From the NCBI GenBank assembly GCA_030535605.1, contig JAUNRQ010000024.1:1-34214 (forward strand): 34,214 bases of DNA, written 5' to 3'. How positions within the stretch are numbered: the first letter of the stretch is position 1; each line of letters starts with the position of its first letter. The stretch comes from Pseudoxanthomonas suwonensis (GTDB lineage: Bacteria; Pseudomonadota; Gammaproteobacteria; Xanthomonadales; Xanthomonadaceae). Positions 25,573 to 34,214 of the stretch are shown here, one piece after another. A program made the position numbers and the translations under genes. The notes beneath the pieces were generated by a model. The model worked only from the letters and a program-made list of their open reading frames with translations. It searched no databases and had not been told where the DNA came from.

Positions 25573-27690
25573 GTGATCCAACGCCGCCCAACCCTGCTCG
25601 CCGCCGCCCTTGCGGTGGGCCTGCTGTCGCTTGCCGCCTGCCAGCGCACACCGACCGATCAGCCCGCCCCGACGGCCACCAGTGGCGCGCCGGCGGGCGA
25701 AAGCGCCGACGAATTCATTGCCCGGATCAACGCCGAACTCAAGGCGATGTACCCGCAGATCACCAAGCCGCAGTGGCTGTCGAGCACGTACATCAACGAG
25801 GACACCCAGTTCCTCGCGGCCAAGGCCAACGAGATGTACCTGACCCGGCTCAACGAATGGATCGAGCAGGCGCGGCGCTTCGAAGGCCAGGAAATGTCAC
25901 CGCAGACCGCCCGCGCCATCACCCTGCTGAAGCTGGCGACCTCGATGCCGCCGCCGAAGAATCCCGAGCATCTGGGCGAACTGACCCGGATCGCCACCCG
26001 CATGGAAGGCGCCTACGGCTCCGGCAGCTACTGCAAGGGCGAAGGCGATGCGCGCAGCTGCCGCCAACTGGGCCAGCTGGAAGACGTGCTGCGCAGCAGC
26101 CGTGACTACAACGAGCAACTGGATGCCTGGCAAGGCTGGCACGGCATCGCCCCGCAGATGCGCGAGGACTACGCCCGCTTCGTCGAGCTGGTCAACGAAG
26201 GCGCCGGCGACATGGGCTATGCCGACGCTGGCGAGTTGTGGCGCAGCGGGTACGACATGAGCCCCGCGGAATTTTCCGCCGAAACCGACCGGCTGTGGAG
26301 CCAGGTCAAGCCGCTGTACGACCAGCTGCACTGCTACGCCCGCACCAAGCTGGAAGCGCGTTACCCGGGACAGGGCTCGATCGAGGGCGGCCTGCTTCCC
26401 GCGCACCTGATGGGCAACATGTGGCAGCAGGACTGGAGCAATCTCTGGGACATCCTGCAGCCCTACCCCGGTGCCGGCAGCCTCGACATCAGCGGTTCGC
26501 TGCAGCAGCAGTACCAGCAGGGCCTTTCCACCGCCCGTGGCGCGATGGCCGGGCAGTCGGCCGACGAGATCCAGCGCAAGGCCGAGCTGGACATCGCGGT
26601 GAAGATGACCGAGCGCGCCGAGGACTTCTACACCTCGCTGGGCATGCCCAAGCTGCCGGCCAGCTACTGGCAGAACACCCAGTTCATCAAGCCGCGCGAC
26701 CGCGACGTGGTCTGCCATGCCAGCGCCTGGGACATCGACATGAGCGGCGACGTGCGCACCAAGATGTGCATCAAGCCCAACGAGGAAGACTTCACCACCA
26801 TCTACCACGAGCTCGGCCACGTCTATTACTACCTTGCCTACAACCAGCTTCCGCCGTTGTTCCAGGGCGGCGCGCACGACGGCTTCCACGAGGCCATCGG
26901 TGACGTGATCGTGCTGGCGATGACGCCGCAGTACCTGCAGTCGATCGGTCTGGTCGGTGCGCAGCAGCAGAGCAACGAGGCGCTGATCAACTCGCAGATG
27001 CGCATGGCGCTGGCCAAGGTCGCGTTCATGCCGTTCGGGCTGATGATCGACCGCTGGCGCTGGGGCGTGTTCGATGGCTCCATCACCCCTGCCAACTACA
27101 ACCAGGCGTGGTGGATGCTGAAGCGCCAGTACCAGGGCGTCGCCCCGGCAACGCCGCGCGGCGAGGAGTTCTTCGACGCGGGTGCCAAGTACCATGTGCC
27201 GGGCAACACCCCGTACACGCGTTACTTCCTCTCGCACATCCTGCAGTTCCAGATGTACAAGGCGCTGTGCGATGCGTCCGGGCACACCGGCCCGCTGAAC
27301 CAGTGCAGCTTCTACGGCAACAAGGAGGCAGGCCAGAAGTTCTGGGCCATGCTCTCGCAGGGTGGCAGCCAGCCGTGGCCGCAGACGCTGAAGGAACTGA
27401 CCGGCGGCGAGCAGATGGATGGCTCCGCGGTGCTGGAGTACTTTGCCCCGCTGCAGCAGTGGCTGACCGAACAGAACGCCGGTCGCCAATGCGGTTGGGC
27501 CGGTGCCTCCACGCCGGCAGGCACGGCCCCGGCCGCACCGGCCACCACATCCGGCGGCACTGTCCCGGCCGATCCGAGCACCCCGGTGCCCCCGGCGGCG
27601 TCGCCGGAAGACGCCGAGGCCCCGCCCGGCCAGCCCACGCCGGTGGATCCGCAACGTCCGCAGGACGATCAGGCGCCGCCGAAGGGCTGA
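25573..27690 (+). CDS. M2-family peptidyl-dipeptidase, lipoprotein (ACE-like)
   Basis: A 705-residue zinc peptidase of the angiotensin-converting-enzyme family. The GTG start at 25573 has GAGG seven bases upstream and begins a lipoprotein signal with lipobox LAAC near residue 22. The family domain fills about residues 40-640, with the zinc motif HELGH (His412, Glu413, His416) and the third ligand Glu440 in HEAIGD. ARTKLEARYP, HLMGNMW and FGLMIDRWRW are also standard. The tail (about 80 residues) is rich in Pro, Ala and Thr, like a flexible cell-wall or surface spacer. Family members release C-terminal dipeptides. It is probably anchored in an envelope membrane. It follows mutS by 144 bases and ends at a strong terminator. 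Confidence 0.95.
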   Translation: MIQRRPTLLAAALAVGLLSLAACQRTPTDQPAPTATSGAPAGESADEFIARINAELKAMYPQITKPQWLSSTYINEDTQFLAAKANEMYLTRLNEWIEQARRFEGQEMSPQTARAITLLKLATSMPPPKNPEHLGELTRIATRMEGAYGSGSYCKGEGDARSCRQLGQLEDVLRSSRDYNEQLDAWQGWHGIAPQMREDYARFVELVNEGAGDMGYADAGELWRSGYDMSPAEFSAETDRLWSQVKPLYDQLHCYARTKLEARYPGQGSIEGGLLPAHLMGNMWQQDWSNLWDILQPYPGAGSLDISGSLQQQYQQGLSTARGAMAGQSADEIQRKAELDIAVKMTERAEDFYTSLGMPKLPASYWQNTQFIKPRDRDVVCHASAWDIDMSGDVRTKMCIKPNEEDFTTIYHELGHVYYYLAYNQLPPLFQGGAHDGFHEAIGDVIVLAMTPQYLQSIGLVGAQQQSNEALINSQMRMALAKVAFMPFGLMIDRWRWGVFDGSITPANYNQAWWMLKRQYQGVAPATPRGEEFFDAGAKYHVPGNTPYTRYFLSHILQFQMYKALCDASGHTGPLNQCSFYGNKEAGQKFWAMLSQGGSQPWPQTLKELTGGEQMDGSAVLEYFAPLQQWLTEQNAGRQCGWAGASTPAGTAPAAPATTSGGTVPADPSTPVPPAASPEDAEAPPGQPTPVDPQRPQDDQAPPKG

Positions 27691-27729
27691 TGCCGGGAAT
27701 TCCCGGCCATCATCACTTGCACGCACTTC

Positions 27730-27755
27730 GACCCCGGCCTTTGCCGGGGTCTTTT
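27730..27755 (+). terminator. intrinsic terminator after M2 peptidase gene
   Basis: GACCCCGGC, a four-base CTTT loop and GCCGGGGTC form a nine-pair GC-rich stem followed by TTTT. Confidence 0.88.
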
Positions 27756-27785
27756 CATGCACGCCAACGTGACGGATGGCGCGGC

Positions 27786-27809
27786 CTACATCCGATCGGT
27801 CGGCTCGTA
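27786..27809. repeat. 24-bp direct repeat, copy 1
   Basis: Identical to 29214-29237. It includes the stop codon and last codons of the exporter gene, and is the right-hand edge of the cassette as read on the minus strand. It may be a recombination or attachment site. Confidence 0.85.
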
Positions 27810-28046
27810 GCGCGCTGCGTTGGGCGAGGAATCGGGAATCGCGACTTTCGGCCGGTTGGCGCATTCCCAGCGCCAGAACAGCCAGCCACCGACCATGAAC
27901 AGCGATGCGCCGATCGCCAGCCTCGACCGTGGTGCCAGTTGTTCGCGCACGTTTCGCAGTGGCCTGATGCCGAGGATCAGCACGAAGTCCGCCCTCCACT
28001 GCTTGCAACCCGGCGGCGCGGAGCTGATCCGGCCCGTCGAGCACAC
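27786..28046 (-). pseudogene. duplicated 3' fragment of bcr/cflA-type exporter gene
   Basis: The minus-strand frame ends in LFWRWEC..RPK.A followed by PDSSPNAARYEPTDRM, the same C-terminus as the intact exporter gene ending at 29214. Twenty-four bases including the TAG stop (27786-27809) are identical to 29214-29237. Further upstream, similarity continues at perhaps three quarters identity to about 28040, with indels that break the frame (the LQA segment appears in another frame). There is no start codon or rest of the gene. It is therefore a partial copy, not an independent small protein. The two copies bracket the Sel1-like gene and a small secreted-protein gene. Confidence 0.75.
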
Positions 28047-28082
28047 ATGGCAAATCGTTCCACCGCGAGATCGTGACTACTG

Positions 28083-28844
28083 CTACTGGTCGCCGTCCCG
28101 GCGCGATCCCGGCCGACGCTGCCCGCGAACCCGCGAAGCCGGCTGGACATCCTCCAACTCACCGATGTCTACACGCCACATCCGCGGCACGCTCCACATC
28201 TTGTCATGCCAAGCTCGGTATTTTTCGGGAACCCAGAACGTCGGATCGTAGAAATTGCTGCCGTCAATCGTCAAGGGGTTGGCGGCGTTGGCGGCGCTGT
28301 CGCTCACTCCAGGTCCGGGCACGAGTATCCGCGCGTTTCCCGAAAACCCGGTACGACTTCCCACCACACGTTGCCGACCGCGGCGCAGCAAAGCTTCAAT
28401 CCTGGGGACAGCAACTTCATCACCGTAGCGGGCATAGATGCGTTCGCCCTGCACCATTGCGTTGGACCGCTCCTGCTCTTCCAAAGCATCCCAATAGCGC
28501 TCACGCTGCAACAGGAAATCGGGATAGCCGCGCTCTGCAGCAAGATCCATCCAGACATAGCCGAGTGCACGATCCTGCGGCACGCCCCGACCTTCCCAGT
28601 AGAGGCTCGCAATCATCGCCTGGGACGGTTTGTCGGCATGCCACGCACCGCGCTCGAAGAAACGCATCGCGCGCGAAGGGTTGCCGGCCTGCAGTTGCTC
28701 CATTCCGCGTATGCGTCCACGCAGGTCGAGATGGGAGTTCAGAAAGCTCTCGTCCGAAAGCACATGCTGGCTCCGATCCTGAGCTCCGACAGACCATGAC
28801 AGACCCGCCAGCAGAAGCAACAGAAGACAACACCGCAAAAACAT
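28083..28844 (-). CDS. secreted Sel1-like repeat protein, paralogue B
   Basis: A 253-residue exported protein, paralogous to the gene at 21273-22100. GGAGG lies six bases before the ATG at 28844. The signal peptide is CCLLLLLLAGLSWSVGAQ. Shared with paralogue A are ADKPSQAM..., YWEG.GVP.DR, L.YVWMDLAAERGY, GSRTGFSG, VPGPG, FYD..FW and YRAWHD. The helical part is one or two Sel1-like units; the shared C-terminal module of about 70 residues has no name I know. The tail is Arg- and Gly-rich instead of acidic. Unlike paralogue A it has no peptidase beside it. It sits with a small secreted protein inside a segment framed by the duplicated exporter 3' end. Function unknown. Confidence 0.85.
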   Translation of the reverse strand: MFLRCCLLLLLLAGLSWSVGAQDRSQHVLSDESFLNSHLDLRGRIRGMEQLQAGNPSRAMRFFERGAWHADKPSQAMIASLYWEGRGVPQDRALGYVWMDLAAERGYPDFLLQRERYWDALEEQERSNAMVQGERIYARYGDEVAVPRIEALLRRGRQRVVGSRTGFSGNARILVPGPGVSDSAANAANPLTIDGSNFYDPTFWVPEKYRAWHDKMWSVPRMWRVDIGELEDVQPASRVRGQRRPGSRRDGDQ

Positions 28845-28930
28845 AGGCAACCTCCGATCATGATCCAGCGGAATGGAGTCGAGAACCAACGGGCGGCGAC
28901 TACACGCCGCCAGTCGAAACCCTCTCGAAC

Positions 28931-29122
28931 CTAATCAATCAGGGGGGCGTGATCGGCGGGAATACAGACAAGCCTTGGCTCTCTCTTGGAATCCGCTCCA
29001 TCTTCGTACCAACACTCCCACCATTGGCCATCACGATACTGGAAGAATATCCCTGCCAACGCGCTTGAACTGAACAAGCAGATCGCCAATGCGATGGATG
29101 CAATCTTCACGAGACGACTCAT
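28931..29122 (-). CDS. 63-residue secreted protein, unknown
   Basis: A small exported protein. The start at 29122 is preferred over longer in-frame options because AAGGGG lies six bases upstream and a clean signal peptide follows (VKIASIALAICLFSSSALA, cut after Ala23). The mature part is about 40 residues, aromatic-rich at first (GIFFQYRDGQWWECWYED), with two cysteines that could pair, and ends at LID. I recognise no family. It is upstream of Sel1 paralogue B on the same strand with an 86-base gap, so co-transcription is likely. A run of 11 G in the sense direction lies 44 bases before the start. It could be a small envelope protein or a secreted peptide. Confidence 0.6.
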   Translation of the reverse strand: MSRLVKIASIALAICLFSSSALAGIFFQYRDGQWWECWYEDGADSKREPRLVCIPADHAPLID

Positions 29123-29166
29123 ACCGGGCCCCTTCAATTCGCGACGGAGTGTCGCTGACCCATCTT

Positions 29167-29177
29167 CCCCCCCCCCC
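29167..29177. repeat. 11-base poly-C/poly-G tract upstream of small secreted-protein gene
   Basis: Eleven consecutive C on the plus strand (G in the direction of the gene). On the minus strand the order is TTGTGT, eight bases, eleven G, then AAGATG, so the tract could be the promoter spacer. Tracts of this length are prone to slippage. Confidence 0.7.
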
Positions 29178-29213
29178 AATCGGGAACACAAGTTCTGCAG
29201 CTGGGGAAAGCGA

Positions 29214-29237
29214 CTACATCCGATCGGTCGGCTCGTA
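29214..29237. repeat. 24-bp direct repeat, copy 2 (exporter 3' end)
   Basis: Identical to 27786-27809, including the TAG stop of the exporter gene; the similarity continues into the gene at a lower level. Confidence 0.85.
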
Positions 29238-30482
29238 ACGCGCCGCATTCGGCGAGGAATCCGGCACCGCCTGTTTCGGGCGGTGCCGGCATTCCCAGCG
29301 CCATAACAGCCAGGCCAGCATCATGAAGCCGACCGCGCCGGCCGCCAGCCACAACCGGTCCCGCGTAAGCAGTGGTGAAAGCACGCCGGCGATCAAAGCG
29401 TTGAGCACCAGCGAACCGAAGGCCTGCAGTGACGATGCACTGCCGCGCTGCTTCGGATACATGTCCAACACCATCAGCGTGATGACCGGGAACACCAGCG
29501 CGATGCCGAAGGCGTTCAATGTCATCGGCAGCACCGCCCAGGGCACGGTCGGCACTTCCACCAGCGCCGTGTAGGCGCTATTGGCCAGCACCGCCAGCGC
29601 ACAGCAGGCGAAGCCCAATGCGATCTGGGTGGCCCCCGGCACCTTCCCGGCCAGGCGCCCGGAAAGGAACGCGCCAACCATCATTCCCGAGATCATCGGG
29701 ATGAAGAACCACCCGAACTGCCGCTCGCCCAAGCCCAGGAATTCGAGCACGAACACCGGTGCCGACGCGATGTACAGGAACAGCGCACCGAAGTTGAACG
29801 CAGCGGCTGCCGTCAGTCGCAGGAAGCGCGGATTGCGCGCAATCCGCGCGTAGCCGCGCAGCATGGGCCCGACCCGCAGCGGCAGGCGCTGCACGGGCGG
29901 ATGGGTTTCCGGCAAGGCCCGCAACACCGCCACGAACAACAGCACCGCAAACCCCACCAGGAACCAGAAGATCAGCGGCCAGCGACCGAATCCCAGCAAC
30001 CAGCCGCCAATCACCGGCGCAATTGCCGGGGCGATGCCGAAGATCATCGACACCTGCGCCATCAGCTTCTGCGCCGCGTCGCCGTCCAACACGTCACGGA
30101 TCACCGCGCGGCCCACGATCAGCCCCACGCCCGCGCTCAGGCCCTGCAGCGCGCGGAACGCCAGCAGGGTGGGCAGGTCACGGGCCAGCGCGCAGCCGGC
30201 AGAGGCCAGCGCGAACACCGCCAACCCGCCCAGGATCACCTTGCGCCGCCCGACGGCATCCGACAACGGCCCATGCACCAGGCTCATCGCCGCGTAGGCG
30301 ATCAGGTACACGCTGATGGTCTGCTGCATCGCCAGCGTGTCCGCGCCGAATTGCCCGCCGATCTGCGGGAATGCCGGGAAGATGCTGTCGATGGAGAAAG
30401 GGCCGAACATCGCCAGGCCGCCCAGCAGCATCGCGAGGCGCGGGATCGCGGGACCAACTCGGGGGGAGGGGCTGGAAGGCAT
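29214..30482 (-). CDS. Bcr/CflA-family MFS multidrug exporter
   Basis: A 422-residue inner-membrane drug/H+ antiporter with 12 predicted helices. Family marks are MFGPFSIDSIFPAFPQIGGQFG in helix 1, SLVHGPLSDAVGRRKVILGG (MFS motif A), the RALQGLSAGVG segment, IFGIAPAIAPVIGGWLL (motif C-like, typical of exporters) and the later SASSLQAF stretch. It may export bicyclomycin-, sulfonamide- or chloramphenicol-like compounds; the substrate cannot be read from the sequence. The start at 30482 directly precedes the conserved helix 1; no strong ribosome site is seen. Its 3' end is duplicated downstream, suggesting it served as an insertion target. Confidence 0.92.
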   Translation of the reverse strand: MPSSPSPRVGPAIPRLAMLLGGLAMFGPFSIDSIFPAFPQIGGQFGADTLAMQQTISVYLIAYAAMSLVHGPLSDAVGRRKVILGGLAVFALASAGCALARDLPTLLAFRALQGLSAGVGLIVGRAVIRDVLDGDAAQKLMAQVSMIFGIAPAIAPVIGGWLLGFGRWPLIFWFLVGFAVLLFVAVLRALPETHPPVQRLPLRVGPMLRGYARIARNPRFLRLTAAAAFNFGALFLYIASAPVFVLEFLGLGERQFGWFFIPMISGMMVGAFLSGRLAGKVPGATQIALGFACCALAVLANSAYTALVEVPTVPWAVLPMTLNAFGIALVFPVITLMVLDMYPKQRGSASSLQAFGSLVLNALIAGVLSPLLTRDRLWLAAGAVGFMMLAWLLWRWECRHRPKQAVPDSSPNAARYEPTDRM

Positions 30483-30586
30483 GCGGTGCAGTGAGCGCGC
30501 GGATGCCCATTCTAGGCGACACCCGCGCCCCCACCGCGCACGTCCCGTATACGCGACCTGCGCGTCGGCCGCCCTAGTCTGCGCGG

Positions 30587-31411
30587 ATGAAGACACCGCA
30601 TCGACAGGAATCGCGTCGTTCGCCCCGGCGACTGGAGGACATCAACCGCGAGGCCTACATCTACTTCGGCGCCGGCGCCACCGTGGCCTGGCAGATGGCG
30701 AATCCCGGCGTGGGCCGCGGCGTCTCGAACCATAGCGCCACCTTGTCGCGTCCGCTGCAGCGGCTCCGCGCCACCATGTCCTACGTGTACGCGGTGACGC
30801 TGGGCGACGACGCCGATCGCGCCGCCATCGCCCGGCACGTGAATCGTGCCCATGCGGGCGTTCGCGGCCCCGGTTACAACGCATTCGATCGCGAACTGCA
30901 GCTCTGGGTCGCCGCCACGCTCTTCCGGGGCGCGATCGACGTGCACGAGCTGTTCGAAGGCCCGTTGCCTGACGACGCACGGGAAACGCTTTACCGGGAT
31001 GCCTGGGGGTTCGGCCGCACCCTGCAGGTGGCTGATTCGCAATGGCCACCCGACGTGGCGGCCTTCGATCGCTGGTGGGATGAACGGGAGGCGGCCCTCT
31101 CGGTGGACGACCAGGTCCGCGCCTACATGCAGGCCGTGCTCGATGGCGGCCACGTGCCGTGGTACCTGCGTGGCGCCATGCCGCTGCAACGCCTGGTCAC
31201 CGCCGGCCTGCTCCCGTCGAGGCTGCGGGCGATGTTCGGGATGCCGTGGGATGCGGCCCGGGAGCGGCGCTGGCAGGCCTTCCGTCGCTGGGCCCCGCGC
31301 CTGTACTGGCTGGTTCCCCGCGGATTGCGCCATTTGCCGGCCCGCCATTACCTCGCCGCACTCCGCCGGGATCACGTCGCCCGCGACAACGACGACCGAT
31401 CACCGCCGTGA
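30587..31411 (+). CDS. DUF2236/MpaB-type oxygenase-like protein
   Basis: A 274-residue protein of the DUF2236 family (rubber oxygenase/MpaB-like catalytic domain). Visible are REAYIYFGAGATVAWQMANPGVGRGVSNHS at the start, RHVNRAHAGVRG, then YNAFDRELQLWVAATLFRGAIDVHELFEG with the His and aromatic residues of the family core, and WWDEREA later. Some characterised relatives bind a b-type haem and oxidise lipids or polyisoprene; most have unknown substrates. There is no signal peptide, so it is probably cytosolic or membrane-associated. It is divergent from the exporter gene, separated by 104 bases, and precedes the glycine riboswitch. Confidence 0.85.
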   Translation: MKTPHRQESRRSPRRLEDINREAYIYFGAGATVAWQMANPGVGRGVSNHSATLSRPLQRLRATMSYVYAVTLGDDADRAAIARHVNRAHAGVRGPGYNAFDRELQLWVAATLFRGAIDVHELFEGPLPDDARETLYRDAWGFGRTLQVADSQWPPDVAAFDRWWDEREAALSVDDQVRAYMQAVLDGGHVPWYLRGAMPLQRLVTAGLLPSRLRAMFGMPWDAARERRWQAFRRWAPRLYWLVPRGLRHLPARHYLAALRRDHVARDNDDRSPP

Positions 31412-31428
31412 CGCGCCGGGCGGCGGGC

Positions 31429-31434
31429 TATAAT
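31429..31434 (+). promoter_or_regulatory. -10 box of gcvP transcript
   Basis: A perfect TATAAT nine bases before the start of the riboswitch aptamer, so the transcript would begin near 31441. The upstream -35 region is GC-rich and weak. Confidence 0.7.
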
Positions 31435-31442
31435 CCCCGCCG

Positions 31443-31610
31443 CAGTGGGAGAAGTGGCCTCCGGGCCGCTGCCGAAGGCGCAACCGCCCGGAATCGCTCA
31501 GGTCACTGACCGCTGCAGGCATCGACACTCTGGAGAGACCGGCCGTGGCCGGCGCCGAAGGTGCAAGGCGACTGCGGTCACCGAAACTCTCAGGCAAAAG
31601 GACAGAGCGG
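31443..31610 (+). promoter_or_regulatory. tandem glycine riboswitch
   Basis: Two consecutive aptamers show the glycine-riboswitch core. Aptamer 1 has GTGGGAGAAGTGGC, then GCCGAAGGCGCAACC (31471-31485) and CGGAATCGCTCAGG. Aptamer 2 has CTCTGGAGAGACC, GCCGAAGGTGCAAGG (31554-31568), then CGAAACTCTCAGGCAAAAGGACAGAG, a near-consensus 3' half. They are joined by a short linker. The leader continues about 50 bases to the gcvP ATG. Glycine binding usually turns on glycine-cleavage genes in such leaders, which fits gcvP directly downstream. Confidence 0.95.
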
Positions 31611-31657
31611 GCCCATTCCACCCAGCGGCGAACGCCGCGCTTCCGGATGCCTGCCCC

Positions 31658-34214
<2,557 letters not shown>

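Noticed and set aside
27786..28046. An 86-residue membrane mini-protein
   Set aside because: Its end copies the exporter C-terminus and the upstream part is frameshifted relative to it, so a gene fragment explains it better.
25897..28053. 718-codon open frame on the minus strand opposite the M2 peptidase gene
   Set aside because: It is a shadow of the M2 gene; it also crosses a strong terminator and the exporter-fragment region.

Overview
The window looks like chromosomal DNA of a high-GC gammaproteobacterium of the Xanthomonadaceae/Lysobacteraceae type. This is inferred from gene content and order (aroK-aroB-small WGR protein-hemE; dcd next to an Mrp ATPase; a large TonB receptor next to an S9 peptidase; an M2 dipeptidase lipoprotein) and from starts with very short leaders. 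No rRNA, tRNA or CRISPR was seen.

Left edge (1-4622): visibly lower GC than the rest. It holds a translationally coupled pair on the minus strand, a secreted DUF4434-like glycosidase candidate and a GT-C-like polytopic membrane protein. Next to them lie two dead insertion-sequence fragments: an IS3-type transposase C-terminus and a frameshifted IS21 istB with repeat-rich end DNA. This looks like an acquired, decaying segment.

Housekeeping block (4610-16066): dodecin, pdxH and a cobalamin-binding-like protein form a minus-strand cofactor cluster. aroK-aroB-WGR-hemE run on the plus strand. A DJ-1/PfpI protein follows, then an operon of a secreted unknown protein and a CPBP membrane protease, then rimO, a dienelactone-hydrolase/HIT pair, and apbC-dcd.

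Nutrient/secretion block (16192-22594): a TonB-dependent receptor with its own operator-like palindrome and terminator, a secreted S9 peptidase overlapping a secreted Sel1-like protein, then a DUF2147 protein. The plausible joint role is peptide capture, cleavage and an unknown envelope function.

Right part (22858-34214): mutS, an M2 peptidase lipoprotein and a strong terminator. Then comes a small cassette (a second Sel1 paralogue plus a 63-residue secreted protein) bracketed by two copies of the 3' end of a bcr/cflA-type drug exporter gene. The intact exporter, a DUF2236 oxygenase-like protein, a tandem glycine riboswitch and gcvP (cut by the window end) complete the window.

The most interesting signals are: (i) the secreted-protein cassette inserted at the bcr 3' end, marked by a 24-bp perfect repeat within a longer diverged duplication; (ii) poly-G tracts (9 and 11 G in the sense direction) about 45 nt upstream of two unrelated small secreted-protein genes, which could be slippage-controlled promoters; (iii) the paired Sel1 paralogues, one coupled to an S9 peptidase and one mobile-looking.
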